Below, in pieces: positions 17,874 through 27,411 of a stretch of DNA of 64,000 nt; position 1 is the stretch's first letter, and every line of letters starts with the position of its first letter. This stretch comes from an uncultured Parabacteroides sp. (GTDB taxonomy: Bacteria > Bacteroidota > Bacteroidia > Bacteroidales > Tannerellaceae): assembly GCF_902493135.1 (NCBI RefSeq), contig NZ_CABUOD010000023.1:1-64000 (forward strand), in the 5' to 3' direction. A model generated the notes under the pieces. That model was not told the origin of the DNA. It saw only the letters and a program-made list of their open reading frames with translations, and did no database searches. The position numbers and the translations under genes are program-made.

Positions 17874-18965
17874 TTACCGACGGCGGCGTACGCTGCGGAC
17901 CGGGGAGCTTTTCTGGGCTTTCGGAGCCTTGACTTTGGCCTCTTTCTGTTTGTTTTCTTTTACGGCTTCCGTCTTTTTACCACGGGCGGAGACGGTTGCA
18001 CTTTTGGATTTCTTGCCTTTTGTGTCAGCAGCCAACTGGGCTGTATCCGGTTGCAGATAGAGGGATTTCTCGAACGTGACCAACTGGTTCTCGATACGTT
18101 CCTGTTCGCGTTTCATCGAATCGGGTGTCGGACAGTAGGCTTGAAGAGGCTGGTTCATCAGGTTCTGCGTCTTGAAGATATCGCCCTCGAACATCCGGCG
18201 ACGGAAATAGTCGTCGAGCGTGAAGGTCATGGCGTTGTTGATGTTGGACGTCATGATGTAGGCGGTATTGATATAGGGACGCAGGTTTTCATAAGGGATC
18301 CAGAACATCGGCATGGTGTTCTGTCCCATATCGTCCACGATCGTCAGGATCGGGCAGATTGCCAGTGTCTTGACATCGAATACGGAGTTGTTCTGGTCGA
18401 AATACCAGGCTTCCTTTATATAATAGGAGCGGACATCGCCGGAAGGAATATCGCTTTCGTTCACGACAAAACCGGCGGGCTCGTTGTCTTTGCCCGGCGT
18501 CTCTTCATAGAAGATGCGGCAGCGGTCCAGCATGACTTTCAAGTCGAGCTTACGGTTGTCGCTGAAATCCTCGTAACCGTCCAGATATTCATAAGCGGAC
18601 AGCTTGCCCTCGCATACCAGCTGGAAGATGATCGAGAACAGGTTCATCTGTCCGTTCATCGGTTGGGTGGGATAATAGAGAGGAGCATTCTGTTCTTTCG
18701 TCAGGTCGATCTGGCGGTAGATGACACGCATCCAGCGGGCATTGCCGATATGCTGCGTCATCCGCTCGTTCATATCTTGGGCACGGACGGTCAGTTCGGG
18801 CATGCCGTTCTCTTTTTTATCTTCTTCACGGGCGCCACGGCTCGATACGGGACCACGGCGTCTTTGTTGCTGCTGCTCTGTATTGCCGGCCTCTTCCTGC
18901 GCCTGCATGGGGTAGGAAGCGAACAGGGCGATGGCGAGGGTTGCTATGTAATATAAACGTTTCAT
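17874..18965 (-). CDS. porN: Type IX secretion system ring protein PorN/GldN
   Basis: Periplasmic partner of PorK in the outer ring of the type IX secretion system. A signal peptide ends near MQAQEEAG. The GldN domain spans about 60-300 (IYRQIDLTKEQNAPLYYPTQ, MDRCRIFYEETPG-like segment, REAWYFDQNNSVFDVKT-like segment, FWIPYENLRPYINTA). Beyond the family domain is a tail of about 60 residues rich in Lys, Arg, Ala and Ser ending PVRSVRRRR. It is the last gene of porP-porK-porL-porM-porN, 47 nt after porM. Confidence 0.93.
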   Translation of the reverse strand: MKRLYYIATLAIALFASYPMQAQEEAGNTEQQQQRRRGPVSSRGAREEDKKENGMPELTVRAQDMNERMTQHIGNARWMRVIYRQIDLTKEQNAPLYYPTQPMNGQMNLFSIIFQLVCEGKLSAYEYLDGYEDFSDNRKLDLKVMLDRCRIFYEETPGKDNEPAGFVVNESDIPSGDVRSYYIKEAWYFDQNNSVFDVKTLAICPILTIVDDMGQNTMPMFWIPYENLRPYINTAYIMTSNINNAMTFTLDDYFRRRMFEGDIFKTQNLMNQPLQAYCPTPDSMKREQERIENQLVTFEKSLYLQPDTAQLAADTKGKKSKSATVSARGKKTEAVKENKQKEAKVKAPKAQKSSPVRSVRRRR

Positions 18966-19012
18966 ATATCTTTATACATTACGGGACGAGCAGACCTCGT
19001 CCCTACGTTATG

Positions 19013-20581
19013 TTAATTGACGATTACTTCGACGGTCGGAATGATACGTTCCTTGTTGTCCGGGCCTAACACTTTCACATGGGTGATGTAGAAGCGTTTG
19101 CCTCTTGCCAGACGGCGGATATAATCTTTCTGGCGCTGTGAGAACTGGTTGCCTTGCGTGACTTCCGGAATGATGTTGCCCATCGAATCGTAGAAAGTCA
19201 GTTCGAAACTCAATACCTTGAACGGCACGTTCAGCAGGTCGTCGTCGATAGCAGCCTGGATGCCGTCGGCTTCCACCAAATTGCGTTTGGAGAACTGGCC
19301 GCCACGGAACTTGCGCATATTACCGTTCTGATCCTTATATTCGATAAAAGGCATCGGGTCGGGCAGGGCACGTACGCGGAATGTCGTTTTCGCCATCTCG
19401 ACGCTACGTCCATCCGCCATTTTAGCATGGACGGAAACGATGGCGTCTGTTCCGACCGTAGCGGGACGGGCTTCCCACTGGTCGCCTTTGCGGACCAATG
19501 TCCCGTTTGTCATGGTCGCCGTCACGTTACCGCTCGGCACACCCGGCACGGCAATACGGATCGGGTTGGCGATTCCGGCATACAACACATTCATCAACAT
19601 CGGGGCGACCGTCGCACTCGGTTCCGTCACGAAATACTCGCTTTCGAACTCGCGGCGCATCACGCTGCCGTCGCTACCCGGCATTTCTATATATCCTTTG
19701 ACCGGATAAGTGCCCGGAGTACCGGCTACAGCCGTAAACATGCCGTTTGCATCGTATGGCAATTCCTTGCCGTTCACATAAACGGTCGGACGTTTCGTCG
19801 AGTCGACAGCCGATAGGACGATATTGGCCTTGTACTGGCTGCCACGCATGACGATCTGGCTTTCCGGGATCACCTGTGCCGTGATCTGGTTTACACGATA
19901 GTCGCGCATGTCGACACTGCTCAGCAGGTTCGACAACACTTCACCTTCGGCGTAGCGGATATCGCTTTGCAATTTCGTCAACAAGGTAACGGCTGCCGCC
20001 ACCGGCATACTTTCAAACAGGGCTTCCTCCCAGGTGCGGGTATTGATACCGGCCTTGTGAGGCGGTGTCGTCGAGAGGCTGGCTTCGATGATGCGCGTCT
20101 TGGCCGAGTCTTCCACCATCTCGCCCATCAGCGTCCGGTATTTTTCGATGCTCTGGCGTAATTTCTTGCCTTCGCCCGAAACGGGAGACAACATCACGCG
20201 GGAAGCCGCTTCGAGGTCGTCCTTATGATCGATATTGTTGACATCGGCATCCTTGCCGTCGGCAATCTGCGCAATACGCACTTTCAGATCCTGCACATAA
20301 TTGTATAGGCTGTCGGAGGCCTGCTTCACCTTGTTCCCCTTCTCGTACCATTCACGTACTTTTTCAGGGTTTGTCTGATAATAAGCCTCCAATTCCTCCG
20401 TAACGATCTCATTACGGGTCGAGGTATTATCGATAGAAGTCCGCAAGCTGCCTTCCACCAGTTCGAAACCGTCAAGTACCTCCGACGACACATTGAGTGC
20501 CATCATGGCGATGAACACCAGATACATCAGGTTGATCATCTTCTGACGGGGCGAATTGGGATTATTTGCTATTCCTGCCAT
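19013..20581 (-). CDS. porM: Type IX secretion system motor subunit PorM/GldM
   Basis: Inner-membrane protein that forms the proton-driven rotary motor with PorL and reaches through the periplasm to the PorK/N ring. One membrane helix lies near residues 17-35 (MINLMYLVFIAMMALNVSSEVLDGF). A helical domain follows, then beta-rich periplasmic domains (PTVYVNGKELPYDANG; AGIANPIRIAVPGVP; FKVLSFELTFYDSMGN). The 522-residue length is normal for the family. It lies 6 nt after porL. Confidence 0.95.
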   Translation of the reverse strand: MAGIANNPNSPRQKMINLMYLVFIAMMALNVSSEVLDGFELVEGSLRTSIDNTSTRNEIVTEELEAYYQTNPEKVREWYEKGNKVKQASDSLYNYVQDLKVRIAQIADGKDADVNNIDHKDDLEAASRVMLSPVSGEGKKLRQSIEKYRTLMGEMVEDSAKTRIIEASLSTTPPHKAGINTRTWEEALFESMPVAAAVTLLTKLQSDIRYAEGEVLSNLLSSVDMRDYRVNQITAQVIPESQIVMRGSQYKANIVLSAVDSTKRPTVYVNGKELPYDANGMFTAVAGTPGTYPVKGYIEMPGSDGSVMRREFESEYFVTEPSATVAPMLMNVLYAGIANPIRIAVPGVPSGNVTATMTNGTLVRKGDQWEARPATVGTDAIVSVHAKMADGRSVEMAKTTFRVRALPDPMPFIEYKDQNGNMRKFRGGQFSKRNLVEADGIQAAIDDDLLNVPFKVLSFELTFYDSMGNIIPEVTQGNQFSQRQKDYIRRLARGKRFYITHVKVLGPDNKERIIPTVEVIVN

Positions 20582-20587
20582 ATCCGG

Positions 20588-21658
20588 TTACTTCATTGGG
20601 TTGTTTGTATAGGGAGCCTGCTGCTGATATCCGTAGGGCTGCTGATAGGGCTGCTGGTAATGCTGCGGCTGTGCGGGCTGCGGTTGCTGCTGTTGGTAAA
20701 CAGGCTGCTGCGGTTGTGCAGGTTGCTGATACCCCATATTGACCGTCATGGCCTGCAACAGGCGGCTGTAGACCTGGTTCAATTCGGCCAGCTGGCGTGT
20801 CATCTTTTCCGTTTCGTTGCGGAACACGGAACTGTCGACCACGGAACCGTCGTACATTTCGCGAATGCGGTTCAGGCCGCCGTTGATATGTTCGATCGAT
20901 TCGATCTGCGAGCTGATGCTCTTCAACTGTATTTCGTAGATCGTGTTCAAGCCCGAAATGTTGCGGTTCAGCATTTCCATCTGCTGCACGTAGCCGCGCG
21001 AATTCTGGTTGATGCCATCGGAATTATCCGTAATGCTCTTGTACGAGTTCAAGAGCGTGTCGGAAACGTCGGTCAGCGAGTTGGTCACCTGGCTGAAACG
21101 TTCCATGTGTTCGGACATGCCCGAAAGCTGTTCCAGATATTTCTGCGTCGCTTCCGTCAGTTCCGCCATCTTGGAGATTTGTTCGGCTGCACCGCTCAGT
21201 TTCTTGATACTGTCGGAAAGGTTTTTCGTATCTTCTTCGCTCACATCCAGGCCGAGATTACCCAATCCGGCAGCCTGTTTGCCGCCTAAGTTGAAGTTCA
21301 AACCGCCAGCGACCTCATCGTCGGCTGTGTTCTCTGGCGAATTGACCAGGCTGGACATAGGCGTATTGGCGAAATCCGGACGGTCGAGCGGATTCTTCGA
21401 TTTCAAGACCGGGAACACTTCTTCCCAGTGATATTCGTTGAACGGTTTCTCAAATGCAGAGATAAAGAATACCAATGCTTCGACCGTCATGGCCACAAAC
21501 AGGATCTGGTTACCATACGGCAAGTGCAACAATTTGAACAAGGCACCGATAATGACGATGGAGGCACCCCAGCTATAACAGAAATTCAGTACCCGCTTGC
21601 CTTTTTCACTGGCGAGGTACATTTCCACTCTGTTTTTATATCTTCTATATTTTCCCAT
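20588..21658 (-). CDS. porL: Type IX secretion system motor subunit PorL/GldL
   Basis: Two membrane helices near the N-terminus (NFCYSWGASIVIIGALFKLL and ILFVAMTVEALVFFISAF) form the stator-type core; the Glu in the second helix is the expected proton carrier. A long cytoplasmic coiled-coil region follows (residues about 130-290, many SDSIKKLSG / SQIESIEHING repeats). The last ~55 residues are a Pro/Gln/Tyr-rich tail (VYQQQQPQPAQPQHYQQPY), which is not part of the core family. It sits 52 nt after porK and 6 nt before porM. Confidence 0.94.
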   Translation of the reverse strand: MGKYRRYKNRVEMYLASEKGKRVLNFCYSWGASIVIIGALFKLLHLPYGNQILFVAMTVEALVFFISAFEKPFNEYHWEEVFPVLKSKNPLDRPDFANTPMSSLVNSPENTADDEVAGGLNFNLGGKQAAGLGNLGLDVSEEDTKNLSDSIKKLSGAAEQISKMAELTEATQKYLEQLSGMSEHMERFSQVTNSLTDVSDTLLNSYKSITDNSDGINQNSRGYVQQMEMLNRNISGLNTIYEIQLKSISSQIESIEHINGGLNRIREMYDGSVVDSSVFRNETEKMTRQLAELNQVYSRLLQAMTVNMGYQQPAQPQQPVYQQQQPQPAQPQHYQQPYQQPYGYQQQAPYTNNPMK

Positions 21659-21710
21659 AATATGATGTATATTCGTTAATTAGAGAGGACGGGAGAACCC
21701 TATCCCTGCG

Positions 21711-23138
21711 TTATTTTTTACCTTTTGCTCTCGAAAAACCGATTTGTGTACGGGCGCAACGGAAACCGATGTATGAACGGGTTTCGTTCTGGTATTCGAA
21801 GGTGCGCATATCCGAACGGATAAACTGTGCCACGTCTTTCCAGGAACCGCCGCGTACGACTTTCTTCTTCATTGCGTACGGGTCTTCCTTCGCGGCATTG
21901 TAGCGCAAGTCCGGATTCATGTCGCTCATCTGGCTTGGTCCGGATTCGGAATAAGAGGTCGATGTCCATTCCGCCACGTTTCCGGCCATGTCATAGAGGC
22001 CGAATTCGTTCGGGGCGAAAGAACCGACACGCGAAGTGATCAGGTGACCGTCTTCCGTATAGTTACCCTTGCCCGGCTTGAAGTTGCCTAAGAAGCAACC
22101 TTTTCCGCTCACCAGTTCATCGCCGGCCCACGGATATTTGTTTTCGTTCTTGCCTGTACGGGCCGCATATTCCCATTCGCCTTCGGTCGGCAGGCGGAAC
22201 GGTTCGATGGCCTGTCCGCTGGGGAAGTTCAGAGATTCCTTGAAAAGGTTCGTGCGCCATACGCAGAACGCGGTCGCCTGTTCCCAGGAAACACCTACCA
22301 CAGGATAATCGTCATAGCCCGGATGCGAGAAGTACATACGCATATAGGGCTCGTTATAGGCATTGTTGAAGTCGTTCACCCAGCAGCTTTCGTCCGGATA
22401 GATATTCACGATGCGGGTATGAAGGAAATCCCACGGCCCGCTAAGCCGGCGCGTGATGGTTTCGTTCACGATCTCGCCTTCCTCGGTGATGTAGGCCGTA
22501 TCTTTGGATATCATGATCACTTCGTTAGGATCGACCTGGATATCGGTGTTACGCACGCGGGCTGCCGGATCCAGGTTATGTTTGCGAAGGGCTGCCGACG
22601 TATAGTCGTACCATTCGTAACGATAGACCATCTGTTTCGGGTCCAGCGTCTTTTCGCCTGTCACCGGATTTACGGTATAGACGCTTTCGATCGCCCGGAC
22701 CTCGTCTTCATTGGCGCGTTTCCAGGGAATCGGGCGGCTCCAGTCCAGATGCGGGGTTACCGGTTCGCCATATTTGTCTTCGGTAATCTTAAACAGGTCG
22801 TTGCCGCCATAAGCCGGATCGGCCAGGCGTTCGCGGATAATGGAATCGCGCACCCAATACACGAACTGGCGGTATTTGGCATTCGTCACCTCTGTCTCGT
22901 CCATCCAGAAAGCATCGAAAGAGACGCCTTTCGTTTCCGGATTGATCCCCCACAAGGAATCCTTATCAGCGGGTCCCATCTCGAATGAGCCTCTTTTGAT
23001 CAGAACCATCCCGTAAGGGGCAGGTTCGTTAAACGCAACCGAGCGTACCCCCGTCACTTCGCCCCCGCCACCGGAAAGGGTTTTGCCACATGAGGTAAAC
23101 AGGGCTACTGCCGCAAGTACTAACAATACTTTTTTCAT
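21711..23138 (-). CDS. porK: Type IX secretion system lipoprotein PorK/GldK
   Basis: Outer-membrane lipoprotein (lipobox LFTSC) with a formylglycine-generating-enzyme/sulfatase-modifying fold: GMVLIKRGSFEMGP, FWMDETEVTNAKYRQFVYWV, PVVGVSWEQATAFC, RLPTEGEWEYAARTG, GLYDMAGNVAEWTS, RGGSWKD and YIGFRCAR. In GldK proteins this fold is structural; it binds PorN to make the periplasmic ring. Second gene of the operon, 3 nt after porP. Confidence 0.95.
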   Translation of the reverse strand: MKKVLLVLAAVALFTSCGKTLSGGGGEVTGVRSVAFNEPAPYGMVLIKRGSFEMGPADKDSLWGINPETKGVSFDAFWMDETEVTNAKYRQFVYWVRDSIIRERLADPAYGGNDLFKITEDKYGEPVTPHLDWSRPIPWKRANEDEVRAIESVYTVNPVTGEKTLDPKQMVYRYEWYDYTSAALRKHNLDPAARVRNTDIQVDPNEVIMISKDTAYITEEGEIVNETITRRLSGPWDFLHTRIVNIYPDESCWVNDFNNAYNEPYMRMYFSHPGYDDYPVVGVSWEQATAFCVWRTNLFKESLNFPSGQAIEPFRLPTEGEWEYAARTGKNENKYPWAGDELVSGKGCFLGNFKPGKGNYTEDGHLITSRVGSFAPNEFGLYDMAGNVAEWTSTSYSESGPSQMSDMNPDLRYNAAKEDPYAMKKKVVRGGSWKDVAQFIRSDMRTFEYQNETRSYIGFRCARTQIGFSRAKGKK

Positions 23139-23141
23139 ATA

Positions 23142-24092
23142 CTATAATATACGTACACTTTTGTGTCTATTCTTTCCTGACTTCGATTTTTTCAACTTCA
23201 ACTTGTAGCTCACTACCAGCTCGTGGCTTCCACTCGTGGCTTTCAAGATGGGTATGGTAGAGATCGGAAAATCATACGCATATCCTACCTGGAAACTCCC
23301 GATCTTGGCTCCTAACAACAGGATCAGCGACTCATTCACACGCCAGGAAAAACCTCCGTTAAACATCTTATTATAAAACAGCCGGGCCGTTATGTCCGCC
23401 TGAAAACTCTGCATGTCTGTTTTCAAGAATACAGACGGCTGTAATTCATACAACGGGTTCCGAAACTGAATATTGTATCCGGCTATCAAATTATATGTAC
23501 TGGCAAGATACATGGAAGAATAATCGTCCAATGAGATCTCTGTCTTGTTTAAGTGCGTGACGCCCAAACCGGCATAGAGATTCTTGCGTTGATAGTAAAG
23601 TCCGGCATTCATGTCGAAGCCCATTCCGCTTGTCTGCGTCTGTGGAATCGCCTGGTCTTCCTGTTGATGGAACTGGCTGGTCGGATAAAAGACCTTTTCT
23701 CCGTCGAACGACTGGTTTACCACTCCGAACTGCATTCCGATACTGAGCGTGCCGCCAAACAGTTTCTGCTTATAGGCATATTGCAAATTGACATGTGTAT
23801 TGACGAAAAGCCCGATCCCTTCGGTAAAGACGACCAGCCCGACGCCATGATTGGTTTTCCCGATCTTCAGCGGCATATCCGCATTGATGAAGAAGGAAGT
23901 CGGCGCCCCGTCGATCCCGACATATTGCAAACGGGACAGCGCCAACATATTCAAATCTCCCGCAACACCCGCATACGCCGGATTATAATAACTCAATGCC
24001 ATGAAATACTGGCTCAGCTGCGAGTCGTATTGCGCCCGCGCTCCCGTGAGGCCGGTTACCAAAAGGATAATAAGCAGGAGATATTTGTTCAT
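23142..24092 (-). CDS. porP: Type IX secretion system outer-membrane protein PorP/SprF
   Basis: A PorP/SprF family beta-barrel with a signal peptide (LLLIILLVTGLTGARA). Typical features are the N-terminal YDSQLSQYFMALSYYNPAYAG and the repeated antiparallel strands to the end (GGFSWRVNESLILLLGAKIG, FQVGYAYDFPIS). The C-terminus is basic (KKSKSGKNRHKSVRIL). It is first in the por operon; a terminator-like hairpin separates it from the upstream DUF2795 gene. No clear TAnnTTTG box is seen in the 45 nt before the start. Confidence 0.92.
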   Translation of the reverse strand: MNKYLLLIILLVTGLTGARAQYDSQLSQYFMALSYYNPAYAGVAGDLNMLALSRLQYVGIDGAPTSFFINADMPLKIGKTNHGVGLVVFTEGIGLFVNTHVNLQYAYKQKLFGGTLSIGMQFGVVNQSFDGEKVFYPTSQFHQQEDQAIPQTQTSGMGFDMNAGLYYQRKNLYAGLGVTHLNKTEISLDDYSSMYLASTYNLIAGYNIQFRNPLYELQPSVFLKTDMQSFQADITARLFYNKMFNGGFSWRVNESLILLLGAKIGSFQVGYAYDFPISTIPILKATSGSHELVVSYKLKLKKSKSGKNRHKSVRIL

Positions 24093-24136
24093 ATATCAAG
24101 AAACGGAATAAATCCGAATAAATTGTATAAAAAGCA

Positions 24137-24171
24137 AACGAGGCGGCGGGACATAGCCCTGCCACCTCGTT
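24137..24171 (-). terminator. Rho-independent-type terminator after the DUF2795 gene
   Basis: Arms AACGAGG and CCTCGTT, extended inward by a partly paired GC-rich stem. On the minus strand the right arm is followed by TTTGCTTTTT. It ends the short DUF2795 transcript just before the por operon. Confidence 0.65.
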
Positions 24172-24203
24172 ATTATTTCATGCCTGTACGTTTTTATCGC
24201 ACA

Positions 24204-24425
24204 TTAATATTCTTCTTCGTTGAAGAAAAAGTCTTCTTTACTTGGATAGTCGGGCCAGATATCTTCCATGCATTCATAAATCTCGCCTTCGTCTTCCATT
24301 TCCTGCAAATTCTCAATCACTTCCAGTGGCGCACCAGAACGTTGTGCATAGTCAATCAATTCATCCTTGGTTGCAGGCCAGGGTGCGTCTTCCAGTTTTG
24401 AAGCTAACTCTAATGTCCAATACAT
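24204..24425 (-). CDS. Small acidic DUF2795 protein
   Basis: A 73-residue acidic protein that matches the DUF2795 family (YWTLELASKLEDAPWPATKDELIDYAQRSG). Members are small cytoplasmic proteins of unknown function, widespread in Bacteroidales. The start is the ATG at 24425; the frame also has a TTG nine nt upstream. It is separated from the adenosyltransferase by 73 nt containing a small GNRA-loop hairpin (24444-24459) and is followed by its own terminator. Confidence 0.85.
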   Translation of the reverse strand: MYWTLELASKLEDAPWPATKDELIDYAQRSGAPLEVIENLQEMEDEGEIYECMEDIWPDYPSKEDFFFNEEEY

Positions 24426-24498
24426 AGCTGTCAAGTATTAATAACCACCTTGCGGCGGTCGGGTTCTCAAATTTTCCGCAAAAATAAGACAATATTCT

Positions 24499-25062
24499 TT
24501 AGATGCAAGTATAATCCCAGATAATTTCTTTGCCATTATTCCGTATGCATTCCTTACGTGCCAGAACAAACAGATAATCAGACAGTCTGTTCATGAAAAC
24601 CAGGACAGGCTCTTCAACGGGGATCGTCTCCGCCAAACGGTAGATCTGTCGTTCGGCACGCCGGCAGATCGTCCGGCACACATGCGCCAAAGAGGCCGAA
24701 CGGCTTCCTCCCGGCAAAACGAAGTTGCGCATCTTGGGCAATTCGTTATCCAGGCGGTCTATTTCCCTTTCGATACGGGTGATCGTTTCCGGCATCACCT
24801 TGCTTTCTACTTTCAGTTCCGTGTTTTCCTGGTCGGTCGCCAGGTAGGAACCGATCGTGAACAACTTATGCTGGACAAACAGCAGGAAATCTTGATCCGC
24901 TTTCTCTTCGAGCGAAGTGATCAACAACCCGATAAACGAGTTCAGCTCGTCGACCGTACCATAACTCTCGATGCGTTGGTGCGCTTTCGACACCCGTTCG
25001 CCGCCAACCAGGGAAGTAGTTCCCTTGTCGCCGGTCCCTGTGTATATAATGCTCTTTTTCAT
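24499..25062 (-). CDS. PduO-type cob(I)alamin adenosyltransferase
   Basis: Transfers the adenosyl group of ATP to cob(I)alamin to make coenzyme B12. The N-terminal ATP-binding motif is TGTGDKGTTSLVGGERVSK. Further family motifs are ESYGTVDELNSFIGLL, FVLPGGSRSASLAHVCRTICRRAER (split here by variable residues) and RLSDYLFVLARKE. The ATG at 25062 puts the ATP motif at residues 8-26; the longer frame to 25158 adds 32 residues with no match. Monocistronic by position. No B12 riboswitch was recognised upstream (25063-25266). Confidence 0.93.
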   Translation of the reverse strand: MKKSIIYTGTGDKGTTSLVGGERVSKAHQRIESYGTVDELNSFIGLLITSLEEKADQDFLLFVQHKLFTIGSYLATDQENTELKVESKVMPETITRIEREIDRLDNELPKMRNFVLPGGSRSASLAHVCRTICRRAERQIYRLAETIPVEEPVLVFMNRLSDYLFVLARKECIRNNGKEIIWDYTCI

Positions 25063-25266
25063 ATGACAATAACTTATCGTTTTATTATATAATCGCACAT
25101 CCTTGCCGGATGTTGCAAAAAGGAGTACAATATTCGTCAGATTCCGGGATTTGTGCAAGGATTCGGATTATTTATTTTGATGGAAAAAGCGAATTGTCAG
25201 GTTTAACATGTTATTCCGATTGATGGATATATCTGTATTACATTTCGCTTGTATCCGGATAAAAAG

Positions 25267-26058
25267 TCAGAAATAAACAATATAATCCCTCTTATGCAGC
25301 CTCTTGTTGAAAAACACGATTCCCATTGAATACAGGTCGATCGTCACCGTTACTTCGGGATGGGCGCATACTTCCTGCCAGAACTCGCGCATCTTGCGGC
25401 TGGCTTTGATACCTTCGAAGACAAAGACCGTATCGCCGTGCACATGTTTCAGACAGGTTTCAAACAGCCAGCTATTGTTTTGCTGCTCATAGAGGGTATT
25501 GAAAAAGACAAAATCGAGTCGCTCCATGTCTTTCAAGGCTTTCGGTAGTAAGTCCTTATATTCTCCGACACGAAGGTCGACCGGGTTACGGGCGGCTTTG
25601 TCGAAAGCGATACGGGCGATGGAGGCAAACTCCGGGACGTTTTCCAGCGCGATACATTTCAGATCGGATGCATATGAAGTCAGATACAAGGTAGACAGGC
25701 CCATAGAGGGGCCAATCTGAAGGATATGCTTCGATTTGAAATAGTTGGCAAGACGAAAAAGCAAGGCGCCGTGCTTGGGACGGATCGCTTCGCGTTCGAC
25801 AATCCGGCCGATCGTGCGGCGACGCATCTTCCCCTTTTGCCGGCGGTCGGGATAAGTGATCTCGCCATTCTGGAAAAGCAGCTGCTTACGGATCAGTTCG
25901 ATGTCATAGAAGCTATAGTATTGGCAACGCTCCTCGATCACTTTCGTGATCAGGTTGAAAACGAAGGGGGAGTGAACCCCGAAGCCTTTGCGGTAACGGA
26001 TGCCCCGGTATAAAAGTACGCCTTTTCTTAGTGTATTAGCTTTGGGAATGATCTGCAT
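25267..26058 (-). CDS. SAM-dependent methyltransferase-like protein
   Basis: Residues about 95-230 fit a class I Rossmann methyltransferase of the O-methyltransferase type: HILQIGPSMGLSTLYL is the SAM-binding motif I, CIALENVPEFASIARI follows, and LDFVFFNTLYEQQNNSW is the motif IV region. The N-terminal FGVHSPFVFNLITKVIE segment is typical of a Bacteroidales subgroup annotated only as methyltransferase. Substrate unknown. It begins 19 nt after the TolC-family gene, so it may be transcribed with the efflux system. Confidence 0.8.
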   Translation of the reverse strand: MQIIPKANTLRKGVLLYRGIRYRKGFGVHSPFVFNLITKVIEERCQYYSFYDIELIRKQLLFQNGEITYPDRRQKGKMRRRTIGRIVEREAIRPKHGALLFRLANYFKSKHILQIGPSMGLSTLYLTSYASDLKCIALENVPEFASIARIAFDKAARNPVDLRVGEYKDLLPKALKDMERLDFVFFNTLYEQQNNSWLFETCLKHVHGDTVFVFEGIKASRKMREFWQEVCAHPEVTVTIDLYSMGIVFFNKRLHKRDYIVYF

Positions 26059-26077
26059 ATCCTAACTTTTTATTGTT

Positions 26078-27403
26078 TTAATCATGAAACATGTCCATGA
26101 TTTTTCCGCTAAGCTGCAAAAGGGATATTTCGCATATCTTGGTGGAATATTCGGCGATGGACTGGCGCTCTTCTGCTTCCAGCAGGCTGTTCTGGGCTTC
26201 ACGCAGTTCGATACCGGACAGGTCACCCAGTTTATAGCGGTCGATCGCAATCCGGTAATTCTCCTGTGCCGCGACCAAATTCTCTTTTTCCAGGCTCCAT
26301 AAATCCAGGTTGTTGCGATAGGCCATCCAGAAATTGCTCATATCGGCCCGCAGCCCCAGTTCCAGTTCCTGCATACGTAATTCCTGGTTCTGAATCTGTA
26401 TCCGCGCATTCCGCTGTTCGCGTTTGCGGTTGAAACCGTCGAACACGTTGATGCCGACCGTCACCCCGTAATTGAGTCCGAGGCGGCGCTGGAGGTCGGT
26501 CGTTCCCACCTCGTACCAGTTCGTCGTATAGCCGTATCCGGCATTCAACTTGACATACGGGTAGTTACGGCTTTTTATCTTTTTATAGTCCAGTTCGGAA
26601 ATCACCTGGTTCTTCTTGGCGATCAGCAGAGATGAATTGGAGGCAAGCGTGCTCTTCCAGAGTTCCACCTCGTCTAAGAACGGGTTGGGGGTAATCAGGG
26701 AGTCTTTGATCCGTATCTGTTCCTCTACATCTTCCAAAGCCATCAGCCGGTTCAGGCGGATACGGGAAGTATGCACTTGTTCCAACTGGTTCAGGACATT
26801 CGAACTGTCGGCATTGAAGTCGACCTGTGCCTGCTGGAGGTCCAGGCGGGACATCGAGCCGATATAATACCGCTCTTCCACGATGCGCAGGCGTTCGCGG
26901 GACAGTTCGAGCGTGGAACGGAGGTTGCGCAGGCGGATCTTCTGGCGGATCAGGTTGTAGTATTCGCTCGAAAGGTCGGCAACGAAGTCCTCGATCGTCA
27001 GGCGGGTGTTCAGTTCGCCTAAGTTCTGCAATTCTCTGAGTTTGTCGTAAGTGGCCTGTATGCCCAATCCGTCGAAGACGGTCCAGTTCACGTTCAGGCC
27101 GATATCTGCCGTCTCGTTGTTGACACCGTTCGTTTTCTCGGTCGTTCCGTCGGACAACTTATTATTGGTATCGGTAAGCGTCCCGCTGAAACCGCCGCTC
27201 AGATCGACTGTCGGCAAATAGCCGGCATTGCCGGGGGTCGCATTGTTCGCGCTGACCTGTTGTTCGTTGCGGATGATGCGGATGGAGTAATTATGCTCCA
27301 ATCCGGTCCGGATGCAGTCGTCCAGGCTGAATACCCGTTGCGCACCGGCCGGAACGACCGCAAATGCTATACATATTAATAAAAGAAACCTCTTCATCCT
27401 CAA
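26078..27403 (-). CDS. TolC-family outer-membrane efflux protein
   Basis: Outer-membrane channel of a tripartite RND pump. A signal peptide (LLLICIAFAVVPAGAQ) precedes two copies of the OEP repeat made of long helices (SLDDCIRTGLEHNYSIRI; VEERYYIGSMSRLDLQQAQVDF; RIAIDRYKLGDLSGIELREA). Length of 441 residues is normal. It lies 33 nt after the RND permease gene, the gap being filled by a heptamer repeat. Confidence 0.93.
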   Translation of the reverse strand: MRMKRFLLLICIAFAVVPAGAQRVFSLDDCIRTGLEHNYSIRIIRNEQQVSANNATPGNAGYLPTVDLSGGFSGTLTDTNNKLSDGTTEKTNGVNNETADIGLNVNWTVFDGLGIQATYDKLRELQNLGELNTRLTIEDFVADLSSEYYNLIRQKIRLRNLRSTLELSRERLRIVEERYYIGSMSRLDLQQAQVDFNADSSNVLNQLEQVHTSRIRLNRLMALEDVEEQIRIKDSLITPNPFLDEVELWKSTLASNSSLLIAKKNQVISELDYKKIKSRNYPYVKLNAGYGYTTNWYEVGTTDLQRRLGLNYGVTVGINVFDGFNRKREQRNARIQIQNQELRMQELELGLRADMSNFWMAYRNNLDLWSLEKENLVAAQENYRIAIDRYKLGDLSGIELREAQNSLLEAEERQSIAEYSTKICEISLLQLSGKIMDMFHD

Positions 27404-27411
27404 TCGCCTTA

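Noticed and set aside
18051..18956. Open frame of 301 codons antisense to porN
   Set aside because: The PorN reading has full family motifs and correct operon position; the antisense product has none.
25063..25266. Possible cobalamin riboswitch upstream of the adenosyltransferase gene
   Set aside because: I could not find the B12-box or the expected stems; the stretch is plain AT-rich sequence.
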